DNA of 16,375 bases from Sphingomonadaceae bacterium. GTDB taxonomy: Bacteria > Pseudomonadota > Alphaproteobacteria > Sphingomonadales > Sphingomonadaceae. The position numbers and the translations under genes are program-made. The notes under the pieces were generated by a model, which did not search any database, was not told where the DNA came from, and saw only the letters and a list, made by a program, of their open reading frames with translations. The DNA lies in NCBI GenBank assembly GCA_009923795.1, contig RFSU01000025.1, positions 1 through 16,375 of the forward strand. The letters run 5' to 3'. Numbering within the stretch: the stretch's first letter is position 1; every line of letters begins with the position of its first letter. Below are positions 1-6,771 of this stretch, piece by piece.

Positions 1-314
1 TTTCGCTTCCCTCTCAGCCCATCTTCGCCTTTGCCGGGATAATGCGGGACAGCGAAGTGCCAAGCTTTGCCTTTTTGACGACGGATGCCAATCCACTGGT
101 CGGCTCTGTTCACCCAAAGGCCATGCCGCTTATTCTCCACCCAGAAGATTATGAAAGCTGGCTGGCTGCCGATTGGAAGCGGGCGTCCCAATTGGTTGCG
201 CCCTTTCCATCGCAACTGATGCACATGGACAGCAGTCCAGAAGCGGCCCGGACATCGGAAAACCGGCGGGCTGGCGGGGGCTTGCCCATTGACCTTTTTG
301 GGACTGGCGGGTAG
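1..314 (+). CDS. SOS response-associated peptidase (SRAP/YedK family), C-terminal part, 5' truncated by window edge
   Basis: The open frame enters from the left edge (first whole codon at base 3) and ends at TAG 312-314. The visible 103 residues match the C-terminal half of the SRAP family (YedK/HMCES), which caps abasic sites in single-stranded DNA by a thiazolidine link to its N-terminal Cys2. Recognisable pieces are QPIFAFAG near the start, FAFLTTDAN, and the active-site block VHPKAMPLIL, whose His (codon 111-113) corresponds to the conserved catalytic histidine. HPEDYESWL and PFPSQLM follow. The catalytic Cys lies outside the window. About 29 residues after PSQLM (to GLPIDLFGTGG) look like a lineage-specific tail. 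Where family members I recall have AGLW or AGIW, this one reads AGIM. The gene is functionally unrelated to the operon downstream. Its last codons overlap the candidate str promoter. Confidence 0.8.
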   Translation, partial: SLPSQPIFAFAGIMRDSEVPSFAFLTTDANPLVGSVHPKAMPLILHPEDYESWLAADWKRASQLVAPFPSQLMHMDSSPEAARTSENRRAGGGLPIDLFGTGG

Positions 315-317
315 GGC
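289..317 (+). promoter_or_regulatory. candidate sigma-70-type promoter for the str operon
   Basis: TTGACC (289-294) is followed after 17 nt by TAGGGC (312-317). The -35 matches the consensus in five of six positions; the -10 is weak, as is common in alphaproteobacteria. It would start transcription near base 324, giving a leader of about 187 nt before rpsL. The -10 contains the TAG stop codon of the SRAP gene, so the promoter is embedded in that gene's end. This is inferred from spacing and position only. Confidence 0.45.
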
Positions 318-510
318 CGCCCTCGTCCGACCGATCTGGTGCGTGTGAGTCCTGCTCACAAACCCTAGGACTTTCGGGCATTACATAGCGCTTGAACACT
401 GTTTGTGCGGGGATTTCCTCCGGGCTTTTGCCTTGGGGGTGATTCGTGTTTTCCGCAAGGAAGGCACCATTGCCGGGCATCAGAGTAACTTCGTAAAGGT
501 GAAGGGCTTC
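315..510 (+). other. str operon 5' leader with two small hairpins
   Basis: This gap holds no convincing gene. It contains a 6-bp hairpin (344-349 with 355-360, 5-nt loop) and a 9-bp hairpin (446-454 with 459-467) closed by a GCAA tetraloop, with two G-U pairs. The second sits 43 nt before the rpsL start and could be a leader regulatory or processing element. Neither is followed by a T tract, so neither looks like an intrinsic terminator. Confidence 0.5.
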
Positions 511-882
511 ATGCCAACAATTAATCAGTTGGTCCGCAAGGGCCGCGCCCCTCAGAAGGCGAAATCAAAAGTTCCCGCGATGGAGCAGAATCCGCAAAAG
601 CGCGGCGTCTGCACGCGCGTCTACACCACGACCCCGAAAAAGCCGAACTCAGCCCTCCGTAAGGTGGCCAAGATTCGTCTGACCAATGGTCGTGAAGTCA
701 TCAGCTACATCCCCGGTGAAGGCCACAACCTTCAGGAGCACTCGGTCGTGCTGATCCGCGGCGGTCGTGTTCGCGATCTTCCCGGTGTGCGCTACCATGT
801 GCTGCGCGGCGTGCTCGACACGCAGGGTGTGAAGGATCGCAAGCAGAGCCGTTCGAAATACGGCGCGAAGCGTCCTAAGTAA
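511..882 (+). CDS. rpsL: 30S ribosomal protein S12
   Basis: S12 sits at the interface side of the decoding centre and helps monitor codon-anticodon pairing. The 123-residue product has the family's usual length and starts MPTINQLVRKG. The signature block TPKKPNSALRKVAKIRL is at about 41-57, and RDLPGVRYH at 88-96 carries the Asp89 that RimO methylthiolates in some bacteria. The frame stays open upstream to TTG at 403, but the family N-terminus and the purine-rich TAAAGGTGAAGGG before 511 decide for ATG 511. Position 88 (counting Met) is Arg (CGC 772-774) where E. coli has Lys, while Lys43 is kept; Lys88-to-Arg is a classical streptomycin-resistance change. It is first gene of the str operon, 30 nt before rpsG. 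Confidence 0.98.
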   Translation: MPTINQLVRKGRAPQKAKSKVPAMEQNPQKRGVCTRVYTTTPKKPNSALRKVAKIRLTNGREVISYIPGEGHNLQEHSVVLIRGGRVRDLPGVRYHVLRGVLDTQGVKDRKQSRSKYGAKRPK

Positions 883-912
883 GCCGGTATATATTTAGAA
901 GGATAAGCTGAT

Positions 913-1383
913 ATGGCTCGTCGTCGTCGTCCCGAGAAGCGGGAAATTCTGCCCGATCCCAAGTTTGGGGATGTGGTGCTCTCGAAATTTATGAACTCCG
1001 TCATGCTTGATGGGAAAAAGTCGGTTGCTGAAGGCATTGTTTATGGTGCCCTTGAAGCCGTTGAAGCCAAGGCGAAGAAGGAACCGCTCGGCGTGTTCCA
1101 TGACGCGCTCAACAATGTGAAGCCGGGCATCGAAGTCCGCTCACGTCGTGTTGGTGGTGCAACCTATCAGGTTCCGGTTGAAGTCCGCACAGAACGTGCC
1201 CAGGCTCTGGCCATTCGTTGGTTGATTTCGGCGGCGCGGTCGCGCTCGGAAAACACCATGGCTGCCCGCTTGTCGGGTGAGCTGATGGATGCCGCCAACA
1301 ACCGTGGCAATGCTGTGAAGAAGCGTGAAGACACGCATCGCATGGCAGAAGCCAACCGTGCCTTCTCGCATTATCGCTGGTAA
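913..1383 (+). CDS. rpsG: 30S ribosomal protein S7
   Basis: S7 is a primary binder of the 3' major (head) domain of 16S rRNA and contacts the E site. The 156-residue protein begins MARRRRPEKREILPDPKFGD. The arginine-rich N-terminus and the beta-hairpin region around residues 74-92 (GIEVRSRRVGGATYQVPVEV), which reaches toward the E-site tRNA, are intact. The Shine-Dalgarno AAGGA lies at 899-903. In E. coli, S7 represses the str operon by binding the rpsL-rpsG intercistron. Here that gap is only 30 nt and AT-rich, with no obvious long helix, so any feedback site must differ in form or place. Confidence 0.98.
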   Translation: MARRRRPEKREILPDPKFGDVVLSKFMNSVMLDGKKSVAEGIVYGALEAVEAKAKKEPLGVFHDALNNVKPGIEVRSRRVGGATYQVPVEVRTERAQALAIRWLISAARSRSENTMAARLSGELMDAANNRGNAVKKREDTHRMAEANRAFSHYRW

Positions 1384-1399
1384 TCGCGCTGTAACAATC

Positions 1400-1421
1400 G
1401 AGGCGCCTTAACGGGCGCCTC
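1400..1421 (+). other. intercistronic hairpin between rpsG and fusA
   Basis: GAGGCGCC (1400-1407) pairs perfectly with GGCGCCTC (1414-1421) around a 6-nt loop. No T tract follows (ACCCCTTCGG instead), so this is not a standard terminator. It may stabilise or attenuate the message, or be a processing or regulatory site in front of fusA, whose Shine-Dalgarno CGGAG is at 1429-1433. Confidence 0.6.
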
Positions 1422-1441
1422 ACCCCTTCGGAGAACTCCTC

Positions 1442-3517
1442 ATGGCACGCAGCCATCCTCTCGAAAAATACCGTAACATCGGTATCATGGCGCACATCGA
1501 CGCGGGTAAAACCACGACGACTGAGCGTATCCTTTACTACACCGGCAAGTCTTACAAGATCGGTGAAGTCCATGAAGGCACAGCCACCATGGACTGGATG
1601 GAACAAGAGCAAGAACGCGGCATCACGATTACGTCGGCTGCCACGACCTGCTTTTGGAACGACCACCGCATCAACATCATCGATACACCCGGCCACGTTG
1701 ACTTCACGATTGAAGTTGAGCGTTCGTTGCGCGTTCTCGATGGTGCGGTCGCCTGTTTTGACGGCGTGGCCGGCGTTGAGCCGCAGTCCGAAACCGTTTG
1801 GCGTCAGGCTGAGAAGTATCACGTCCCGCGCATGTGCTTTGTGAACAAGCTCGATCGCACGGGTGCCAATTTCGAAATGTGCGTGGACATGATCAAGGAC
1901 CGCCTCGGCGCGCGTCCGATCGTCCTCTACATTCCGGTCGGCATTGAAAGCCAGCTTAAGGGTCTGGTTGATCTCGTGCACAACCGCGCAATCATCTGGT
2001 TGGATGAATCGCTCGGCGCGCAGTTTGAATATCAGGATATTCCCGAGGATCTGAAGGCAAAGGCTGCACAAATGCGGTCGGAGCTGATCGAAATGGCCGT
2101 CGAGCAAGACGATGACGTGATGGAAGCCTATCTTGAAGGCAATGAGCCGGATATCGATACGCTGAAGAAGCTGATCCGTAAGGGCACGCTGAACTTCTCG
2201 TTCGTGCCAATCCTGTGCGGTTCGGCCTTTAAGAATAAGGGTGTTCAGCCGCTGCTGGATGCTGTTGTCGACTATCTGCCGTCGCCGCTCGACATTCCTG
2301 ATGTCGAAGGCCTCAAGCTGGATGGCGAAACGCCGGATACGCGTCCGCCGTCAGACGACGCGCCCTTCTCGGCACTTGCCTTTAAGATCATGAACGATCC
2401 CTTTGTCGGAACGCTCACCTTCGCACGTATCTATTCGGGCAAGCTCGAAACCGCGTCGCAGGTGATGAACTCGGTCAAGGATAAGAAGGAAAAGGTTGGC
2501 CGCATGTTGCTCATGCACGCCAATGACCGCGAAGACATTCAGGTGGCTTATGCCGGCGACATCGTCGCTCTGGCAGGCCTGAAGGACACGACGACAGGGG
2601 ACACGCTGTGCGCCATCAACGCGCCGATCATCCTTGAGCGTATGGAATTCCCGGAGCCCGTTATCGAGGTTGCGGTGGAACCCAAGACCAAGGCTGACCA
2701 AGAAAAGATGGGCATCGCGCTCAATCGCCTTGCACGCGAAGATCCGTCGTTCCGCGTTACATCCGACCATGAATCGGGCCAGACGATCATCAAGGGCATG
2801 GGTGAACTTCACCTAGAAATCCTTGTCGATCGCATGAAGCGCGAATTCAAGGTGGAAGCCAATGTCGGTGCGCCGCAGGTGGCCTATCGCGAATATCTCG
2901 CGAAGAAGGTCGACATTGATTACACCCACAAGAAGCAGTCGGGTGGTTCGGGCCAATTCGGTCGCGTCAAGTTCACGGTCACGCCGGGCGAACGTGGTGC
3001 GGGCATTGTGTTCATCGACTCGGTGAAGGGCGGTAATATTCCCAAGGAATATATTCCGTCGGTTGAAAAGGGCATGCGCGAAACCGCAGAGTCCGGCTCG
3101 CTCATCGGCTTCCCGATCATCGATTTCGAAATCGAGCTTTATGATGGCGCCTATCACGATGTTGACTCGTCAGCATTGGCCTTTGAAATTGCCGGTCGTG
3201 CAGCAATGCGCGAAGCGGCTCAAAAGTCGGGCATCAAGCTCCTCGAACCGATCATGAAGGTCGAAGTCATCACCCCGGAAGATTATCTGGGCGATGTCAT
3301 CGGTGACATGAACTCACGTCGTGGTCAGATCCAGGGCACAGACACACGCGGCAACGCGCAGGCTGTCGAAGCCATGGTCCCGCTGGCCAATATGTTCGGC
3401 TACGTCAATCAGCTGCGGTCCTTCACACAAGGCCGTGCGCAATACTCAATGCAATTTTCGCATTATGACGAAGTTCCGGCAAATGTGGCGGAAGAGGTCA
3501 AGGCAAAGCTTGCCTAA
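1442..3517 (+). CDS. fusA: elongation factor G
   Basis: EF-G is the GTPase that drives translocation of tRNAs and mRNA and, with RRF, ribosome recycling. The 691-residue length fits bacterial EF-G. GTPase motifs are present in order: AHIDAGKT (17-24), the switch I region with ERGITITSAAT (58-68), DTPGH (81-85) and NKLD (135-138). The later domains follow, including GMGELHLEI of domain III, the SGGSGQFGRVKF region of domain IV, and a C-terminal domain V ending EEVKAKLA. The Shine-Dalgarno GGAG is 8 nt before ATG. It belongs to the str operon, 58 nt after rpsG and 93 nt before tuf, both gaps carrying hairpins. No internal lesion is visible. Confidence 0.99.
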   Translation: MARSHPLEKYRNIGIMAHIDAGKTTTTERILYYTGKSYKIGEVHEGTATMDWMEQEQERGITITSAATTCFWNDHRINIIDTPGHVDFTIEVERSLRVLDGAVACFDGVAGVEPQSETVWRQAEKYHVPRMCFVNKLDRTGANFEMCVDMIKDRLGARPIVLYIPVGIESQLKGLVDLVHNRAIIWLDESLGAQFEYQDIPEDLKAKAAQMRSELIEMAVEQDDDVMEAYLEGNEPDIDTLKKLIRKGTLNFSFVPILCGSAFKNKGVQPLLDAVVDYLPSPLDIPDVEGLKLDGETPDTRPPSDDAPFSALAFKIMNDPFVGTLTFARIYSGKLETASQVMNSVKDKKEKVGRMLLMHANDREDIQVAYAGDIVALAGLKDTTTGDTLCAINAPIILERMEFPEPVIEVAVEPKTKADQEKMGIALNRLAREDPSFRVTSDHESGQTIIKGMGELHLEILVDRMKREFKVEANVGAPQVAYREYLAKKVDIDYTHKKQSGGSGQFGRVKFTVTPGERGAGIVFIDSVKGGNIPKEYIPSVEKGMRETAESGSLIGFPIIDFEIELYDGAYHDVDSSALAFEIAGRAAMREAAQKSGIKLLEPIMKVEVITPEDYLGDVIGDMNSRRGQIQGTDTRGNAQAVEAMVPLANMFGYVNQLRSFTQGRAQYSMQFSHYDEVPANVAEEVKAKLA

Positions 3518-3535
3518 TCGAGAAAGACGGATTAA

Positions 3536-3565
3536 GGCGCGCGCCTGAATTAGCAGGCGAGCGCC
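3536..3565 (+). other. intercistronic hairpin between fusA and tuf
   Basis: GGCGC (3536-3540) pairs with GCGCC (3561-3565) and CGCCTG (3542-3547) with CAGGCG (3554-3559). This makes an 11-bp stem with a single G/A mismatch and a 6-nt loop AATTAG. The following bases (CGCAATCC) are not T-rich. It probably acts as an mRNA stability, processing or attenuation element rather than a terminator; the tuf start is 45 nt downstream. Confidence 0.6.
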
Positions 3566-3610
3566 CGCAATCCTAAACATTGAACCAATCGAAGAACGAG
3601 GGTTAGAAAA

Positions 3611-4801
3611 ATGGCGAAGGCTAAATTTGAGCGGAACAAGCCGCACTGCAACATCGGCACCATCGGTCACGTTGACCATGGTAAGACCTCGCTGACCGCA
3701 GCGATCTCGAAGATTCTGGCTGAAACCAATGGCGGTGTCGCCGTTGACTTTGCCAACATCGACAAGGCTCCTGAAGAGCGCGAGCGCGGTATCACGATTT
3801 CGACGGCACACGTCGAATATGAAACCGACGCACGTCACTATGCACACGTCGATTGCCCGGGCCACGCTGACTATGTGAAGAACATGATCACCGGTGCCGC
3901 GCAGATGGACGGCGGCATTCTCGTCGTTTCGGCCACAGACGGCCCGATGCCCCAGACCCGTGAGCACATCCTGCTCGCCCGTCAGGTTGGCGTGCCGCAG
4001 CTCGTCGTGTTCATGAACAAGGTTGACCTTGTTGACGACGCCGAAATCCTCGAGCTCGTCGAAATGGAAATTCGCGAGTTGCTCTCCAACTATGACTTTG
4101 ACGGCGACAACATCCCCGTCATTCAGGGTTCGGCGACATGCGCACTCAATGGCGACAAGCCTGAAATTGGCCGCGATGCCATTCTTAAGCTGATGGCGGC
4201 TGTTGACAGCTTCATTCCGCAGCCGGCGCGTCCGCTCGACAAGCCGTTCCTGATGCCGATCGAAGACGTGTTCTCGATTTCGGGTCGTGGTACGGTTGTT
4301 ACCGGCCGCGTTGAAACCGGCGTTGTGAAGGTTGGCGAAGAAGTCGAAATCGTTGGCCTAAAGGACACGAAAAAGACCGTCGTCACCGGCGTTGAAATGT
4401 TCCGTAAGCTGCTCGATCAGGGTGAAGCTGGCGATAACATCGGCGCGCTCATCCGCGGCGTTGGCCGTGAAGAAGTTGAGCGTGGCCAGGTTCTCTGCAA
4501 GCCCGGTTCGATCACGCCGCACACGGAATTCACTTCGGAAGTGTATGTTCTGTCGAAGGAAGAAGGCGGCCGTCACACGCCGTTCTTTGCGAACTATCGT
4601 CCGCAGTTCTACTTCCGCACGACGGACGTCACCGGTGAAGTTGTTCTTCCCGAAGGCACAGAAATGGTCATGCCGGGCGACAATGTTCAACTTGCTATCA
4701 AGCTGATCGCACCGATCGCGATGGAGCAGGGTCTCCGCTTCTCGATCCGTGAAGGTGGCCGGACCGTCGGTTCTGGGGTTGTCGCTTCGATCTCTAAGTA
4801 A
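3611..4801 (+). CDS. tuf: elongation factor Tu
   Basis: EF-Tu carries aminoacyl-tRNA to the ribosomal A site as a GTP complex. The 396-residue product has the family length. Motifs visible are GHVDHGKT (19-26), ERGITIS in switch I (57-63), DCPGH (81-85) and NKVD (136-139), then domains II and III with VFSISGRGTVVTGRVE and the C-terminal FSIREGGRTVGSGVV. The G5 motif reads GSAT (173-176), where E. coli and many others have GSAL; Ser and Ala are kept. The Shine-Dalgarno GAGG lies near 3598-3602. It closes the str operon, with a strong terminator just after it. Alphaproteobacteria often carry a second tuf elsewhere; only this copy is in view. Confidence 0.98.
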   Translation: MAKAKFERNKPHCNIGTIGHVDHGKTSLTAAISKILAETNGGVAVDFANIDKAPEERERGITISTAHVEYETDARHYAHVDCPGHADYVKNMITGAAQMDGGILVVSATDGPMPQTREHILLARQVGVPQLVVFMNKVDLVDDAEILELVEMEIRELLSNYDFDGDNIPVIQGSATCALNGDKPEIGRDAILKLMAAVDSFIPQPARPLDKPFLMPIEDVFSISGRGTVVTGRVETGVVKVGEEVEIVGLKDTKKTVVTGVEMFRKLLDQGEAGDNIGALIRGVGREEVERGQVLCKPGSITPHTEFTSEVYVLSKEEGGRHTPFFANYRPQFYFRTTDVTGEVVLPEGTEMVMPGDNVQLAIKLIAPIAMEQGLRFSIREGGRTVGSGVVASISK

Positions 4802-4816
4802 TATAGCTCAATCAAC

Positions 4817-4860
4817 ACCGCCCGATTCTCTTCATGAGGATCGGGCGGTTTGCTTGTTTA
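4817..4860 (+). terminator. intrinsic terminator after tuf
   Basis: ACCGCCCGATTCTC (4817-4830) pairs with GAGGATCGGGCGGT (4836-4849): 14 bp with one T-G wobble and a 5-nt loop TTCAT, followed by the T-rich TTGCTTGTTTA. This is the best terminator in the window. It should separate the str operon from rpsJ, or meter read-through into it. Confidence 0.88.
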
Positions 4861-4893
4861 ATGTTTTTGGCTCTTTCTCATCGGTAAACGGAC

Positions 4894-5205
4894 ATGGAAA
4901 CGCAGAATATTCGCATTCGCCTGAAGGCATTCGATCATCGTGTGCTTGATCAGGCAACTGGCGACATCGCCGAAACGGCAAAGCGCACAGGTGCTTTAAT
5001 CCGCGGTCCCATTCCGCTCCCGACGAGAATTGAGAAATTCACGGTCAACCGCGGCCCGCACGTCGACAAAAAGTCGCGCGAGCAGTTTGAGGTTCGGACC
5101 TATAAGCGGTTGCTCGATATCGTGCAGCCCACCCCACAGACAGTCGACGCTTTGATGAAGCTCGATCTTGCTTCTGGGGTTGATGTTGAGATCAAGCTCG
5201 CCTAA
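4894..5205 (+). CDS. rpsJ: 30S ribosomal protein S10 (NusE)
   Basis: S10 is a head protein of the 30S subunit and, as NusE with NusB, part of the antitermination complex. The 103-residue protein, starting METQNIRIRLKAFDHRVLDQ and ending VDVEIKLA, is full length for the family. It contains the typical GPIPLPTRIEKFTVNRGPHVDKK segment (split here as GPIPLPTRIE then KFTVNRGPH). The start lies only 34 nt after the tuf terminator T tract. The upstream GGTAAACGGA is a poor Shine-Dalgarno, and no convincing promoter fits in the gap. The next gene, rplC, is unusually far away (180 nt). Confidence 0.98.
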   Translation: METQNIRIRLKAFDHRVLDQATGDIAETAKRTGALIRGPIPLPTRIEKFTVNRGPHVDKKSREQFEVRTYKRLLDIVQPTPQTVDALMKLDLASGVDVEIKLA

Positions 5206-5385
5206 GGGCTCTGTCTCTCAAGAGATTTGGGATACCGCCGGACATTAGTTCGGGTCTGCGTCCCCCGTCTTTTCGGTCTGAAATGGCTGGAAATTAGCCC
5301 AGGCGGGGCGATGCATTACAATTTGGGCTCACATGCCCGCGGGGAATGGGTCTCCGTGGGCCTCTGTATTAGGGAGAAACGGATC
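5206..5385 (+). other. structured 180-nt rpsJ-rplC intercistron with competing helices
   Basis: No gene is supported here. Pairings seen: AGCCCA (5296-5301) with TGGGCT (5324-5329); GGGC (5325-5328) with GCCC (5335-5338); and GCCCGCGG (5335-5342) with CCGTGGGC (5354-5361), 8 bp with one wobble. The middle pairing excludes both others, so the RNA could switch. A -10-like TACAAT (5317-5322) has only a poor -35. TTGATG (5180-5185), 17 nt, then TAAGGG (5203-5208) is a second weak promoter candidate at the end of rpsJ. The rplC Shine-Dalgarno AGGGAG is at 5371-5376. Confidence 0.5.
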
Positions 5386-6141
5386 ATGCGCACTGGCGTG
5401 ATCGCGAAGAAGGTCGGCATGACGCGCATCTTTAAAGAAGATGGTCGTCACGTTCCCGTTACCGTTCTTTCGCTTGAAAATTGTCAGGTCGTGTCGCAGC
5501 GCACGCTTGATCGCGACGGTTATGTCGCGGTTCAGCTGGGTGCAGGCGCGGCTAAGGCTAAGAATGTTGCCAAACCGCAGCGCGGTCACTTCGCGAAGGC
5601 AGAGGTTGAGCCCAAGGCTCGTCTCGTCGAATTCCGCGTTGCTGAAGATGCGCTGGTCGATGTTGGCGCAGAAATCGCAGCCGATCATTTTGTGACGGGT
5701 CAACTCGTCGATGTTGCTGGCCATACCCAGGGTAAGGGCTTTGCAGGCGCCATGAAGCGTTGGGGCTTCGGCGGTCTGCGCGCGACCCACGGTGTGTCGG
5801 TCTCGCACCGTTCGCACGGGTCGACGGGTCAACGTCAGGATCCGGGTAAGGTCTTCAAGAACAAGAAGATGGCCGGCCACATGGGTGACCGTCAGCGCAC
5901 ACAGCAGAACCTCGAAATCGTCCTCACGGATGTTGAGCGCGGTTTGTTGTTCGTGCGCGGTTCGGTGCCGGGTGCCAAGGGTACCTGGTTGACCGTTATT
6001 GACTCCGTTAAGGTGTCGCGTCCCGCCGACGCTCCGTACCCCGCCGCGGTTCGCTCCGCTGGCGCTCCGGTCGAAGCTCCCGCTGAAACTCCGGCTGAAG
6101 TCGCTGATGCGCCTGAAGCTGCCGAAACCCAGGAGGGCTAA
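5386..6141 (+). CDS. rplC: 50S ribosomal protein L3, with acidic Ala/Pro tail
   Basis: L3 is an early-assembly protein that binds 23S rRNA and sends a loop toward the peptidyl-transferase centre. The start MRTGVIAKKVGMTRIF at ATG 5386, 9 nt after AGGGAG, fits the family; the frame is open back to TTG 5227 but that extension has no family support. The central loop HGSTGQRQDPGKVFKNKKMA (about 144-163) holds Gln151, equivalent to the glutamine methylated by PrmB in E. coli. At 251 residues it is longer than E. coli L3 (209). The excess is a C-terminal tail of about 40 residues from PADAPYPAA on, rich in Ala, Pro and Glu and probably disordered. Confidence 0.97.
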   Translation: MRTGVIAKKVGMTRIFKEDGRHVPVTVLSLENCQVVSQRTLDRDGYVAVQLGAGAAKAKNVAKPQRGHFAKAEVEPKARLVEFRVAEDALVDVGAEIAADHFVTGQLVDVAGHTQGKGFAGAMKRWGFGGLRATHGVSVSHRSHGSTGQRQDPGKVFKNKKMAGHMGDRQRTQQNLEIVLTDVERGLLFVRGSVPGAKGTWLTVIDSVKVSRPADAPYPAAVRSAGAPVEAPAETPAEVADAPEAAETQEG

Positions 6142-6144
6142 GCC

Positions 6145-6771
6145 ATGAAGCTCAAGGTTCAGACCCTCGATGCCAAGGCAAAGGGCGACATTGATTTGGC
6201 GGACGACGTGTTCGGCCTAGAACCACGCGCAGATATTCTGCACCGTGTTGTCACGTGGCAGCTTGAAAATGCCCGTGGGACAGCCCGTGGCGCGCGTGAG
6301 CGTGCTGATGTTGCCCGCACCGGTAAGAAGTTTGGTCGTCAAAAGGGGGGTGGTACCGCCCGTCACGGCGATCGTCGCGCTCCCGTCTTTATCGGCGGTG
6401 GTAAGGCTCATGGCCCGCGTGTTCGCGACTTTAACCCGTCGCTGAACAAGAAAATCCGTGCGCTTGGCCTGAAGATGGCCCTTTCGGCGAAGGCGAAATC
6501 TGGCACGCTCATCGTGTTGGAAGACCTTGCTGTGAAGGAAGCCAAGACCAAGGCGCTTGTCGGCACGCTCAGCAAGCTGGGCTTCGGCAGGACGGCACTC
6601 GTCATTGACGGTGAGAATGTGGAAACGAGCTTCGCGCTTGCAACCGCCAACATTCCTGGGGTCGACGTTTTGCCGGCCATGGGCGCCAATGTTTACGACA
6701 TCCTTCGCCATGACACGCTGGTCTTGACCCGCGCTGGCGTTGAAAAGCTGGAGGCGCGCTTCAATGGCTAA
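6145..6771 (+). CDS. rplD: 50S ribosomal protein L4
   Basis: L4 (uL4) binds 23S rRNA domain I and lines the exit tunnel; in E. coli it also represses the S10 operon. The 208-residue product has the conserved extended basic loop at about 45-95, including KKFGRQKGGGTARHGDRRAP and GGGKAHGPRVRDF, which reaches the tunnel constriction. A consensus Shine-Dalgarno AGGAGG lies at 6131-6136 inside the end of rplC, whose stop is 3 nt before this ATG. The 3' end overlaps rplW by 8 nt. Confidence 0.98.
   Translation: MKLKVQTLDAKAKGDIDLADDVFGLEPRADILHRVVTWQLENARGTARGARERADVARTGKKFGRQKGGGTARHGDRRAPVFIGGGKAHGPRVRDFNPSLNKKIRALGLKMALSAKAKSGTLIVLEDLAVKEAKTKALVGTLSKLGFGRTALVIDGENVETSFALATANIPGVDVLPAMGANVYDILRHDTLVLTRAGVEKLEARFNG

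Noticed and set aside
403..510. In-frame TTG start that would add 36 residues to S12
   Set aside because: S12 is conserved from MPTINQLVRKG, and its length from ATG 511 is the usual 123 residues.
1109..2107. 332-codon open frame on the minus strand
   Set aside because: It is antisense to rpsG and fusA and shows no protein family features.
5317..5322. TACAAT as a -10 box of an rplC promoter
   Set aside because: At 17-nt spacing the -35 position reads TTAGCC, too far from consensus to call a promoter on sequence alone.
5227..5385. In-frame TTG start that would add 53 residues to L3
   Set aside because: The family N-terminus is MRTGVIAKKVG at 5386, which has a good AGGGAG site; the upstream translation resembles nothing and the DNA forms helices.
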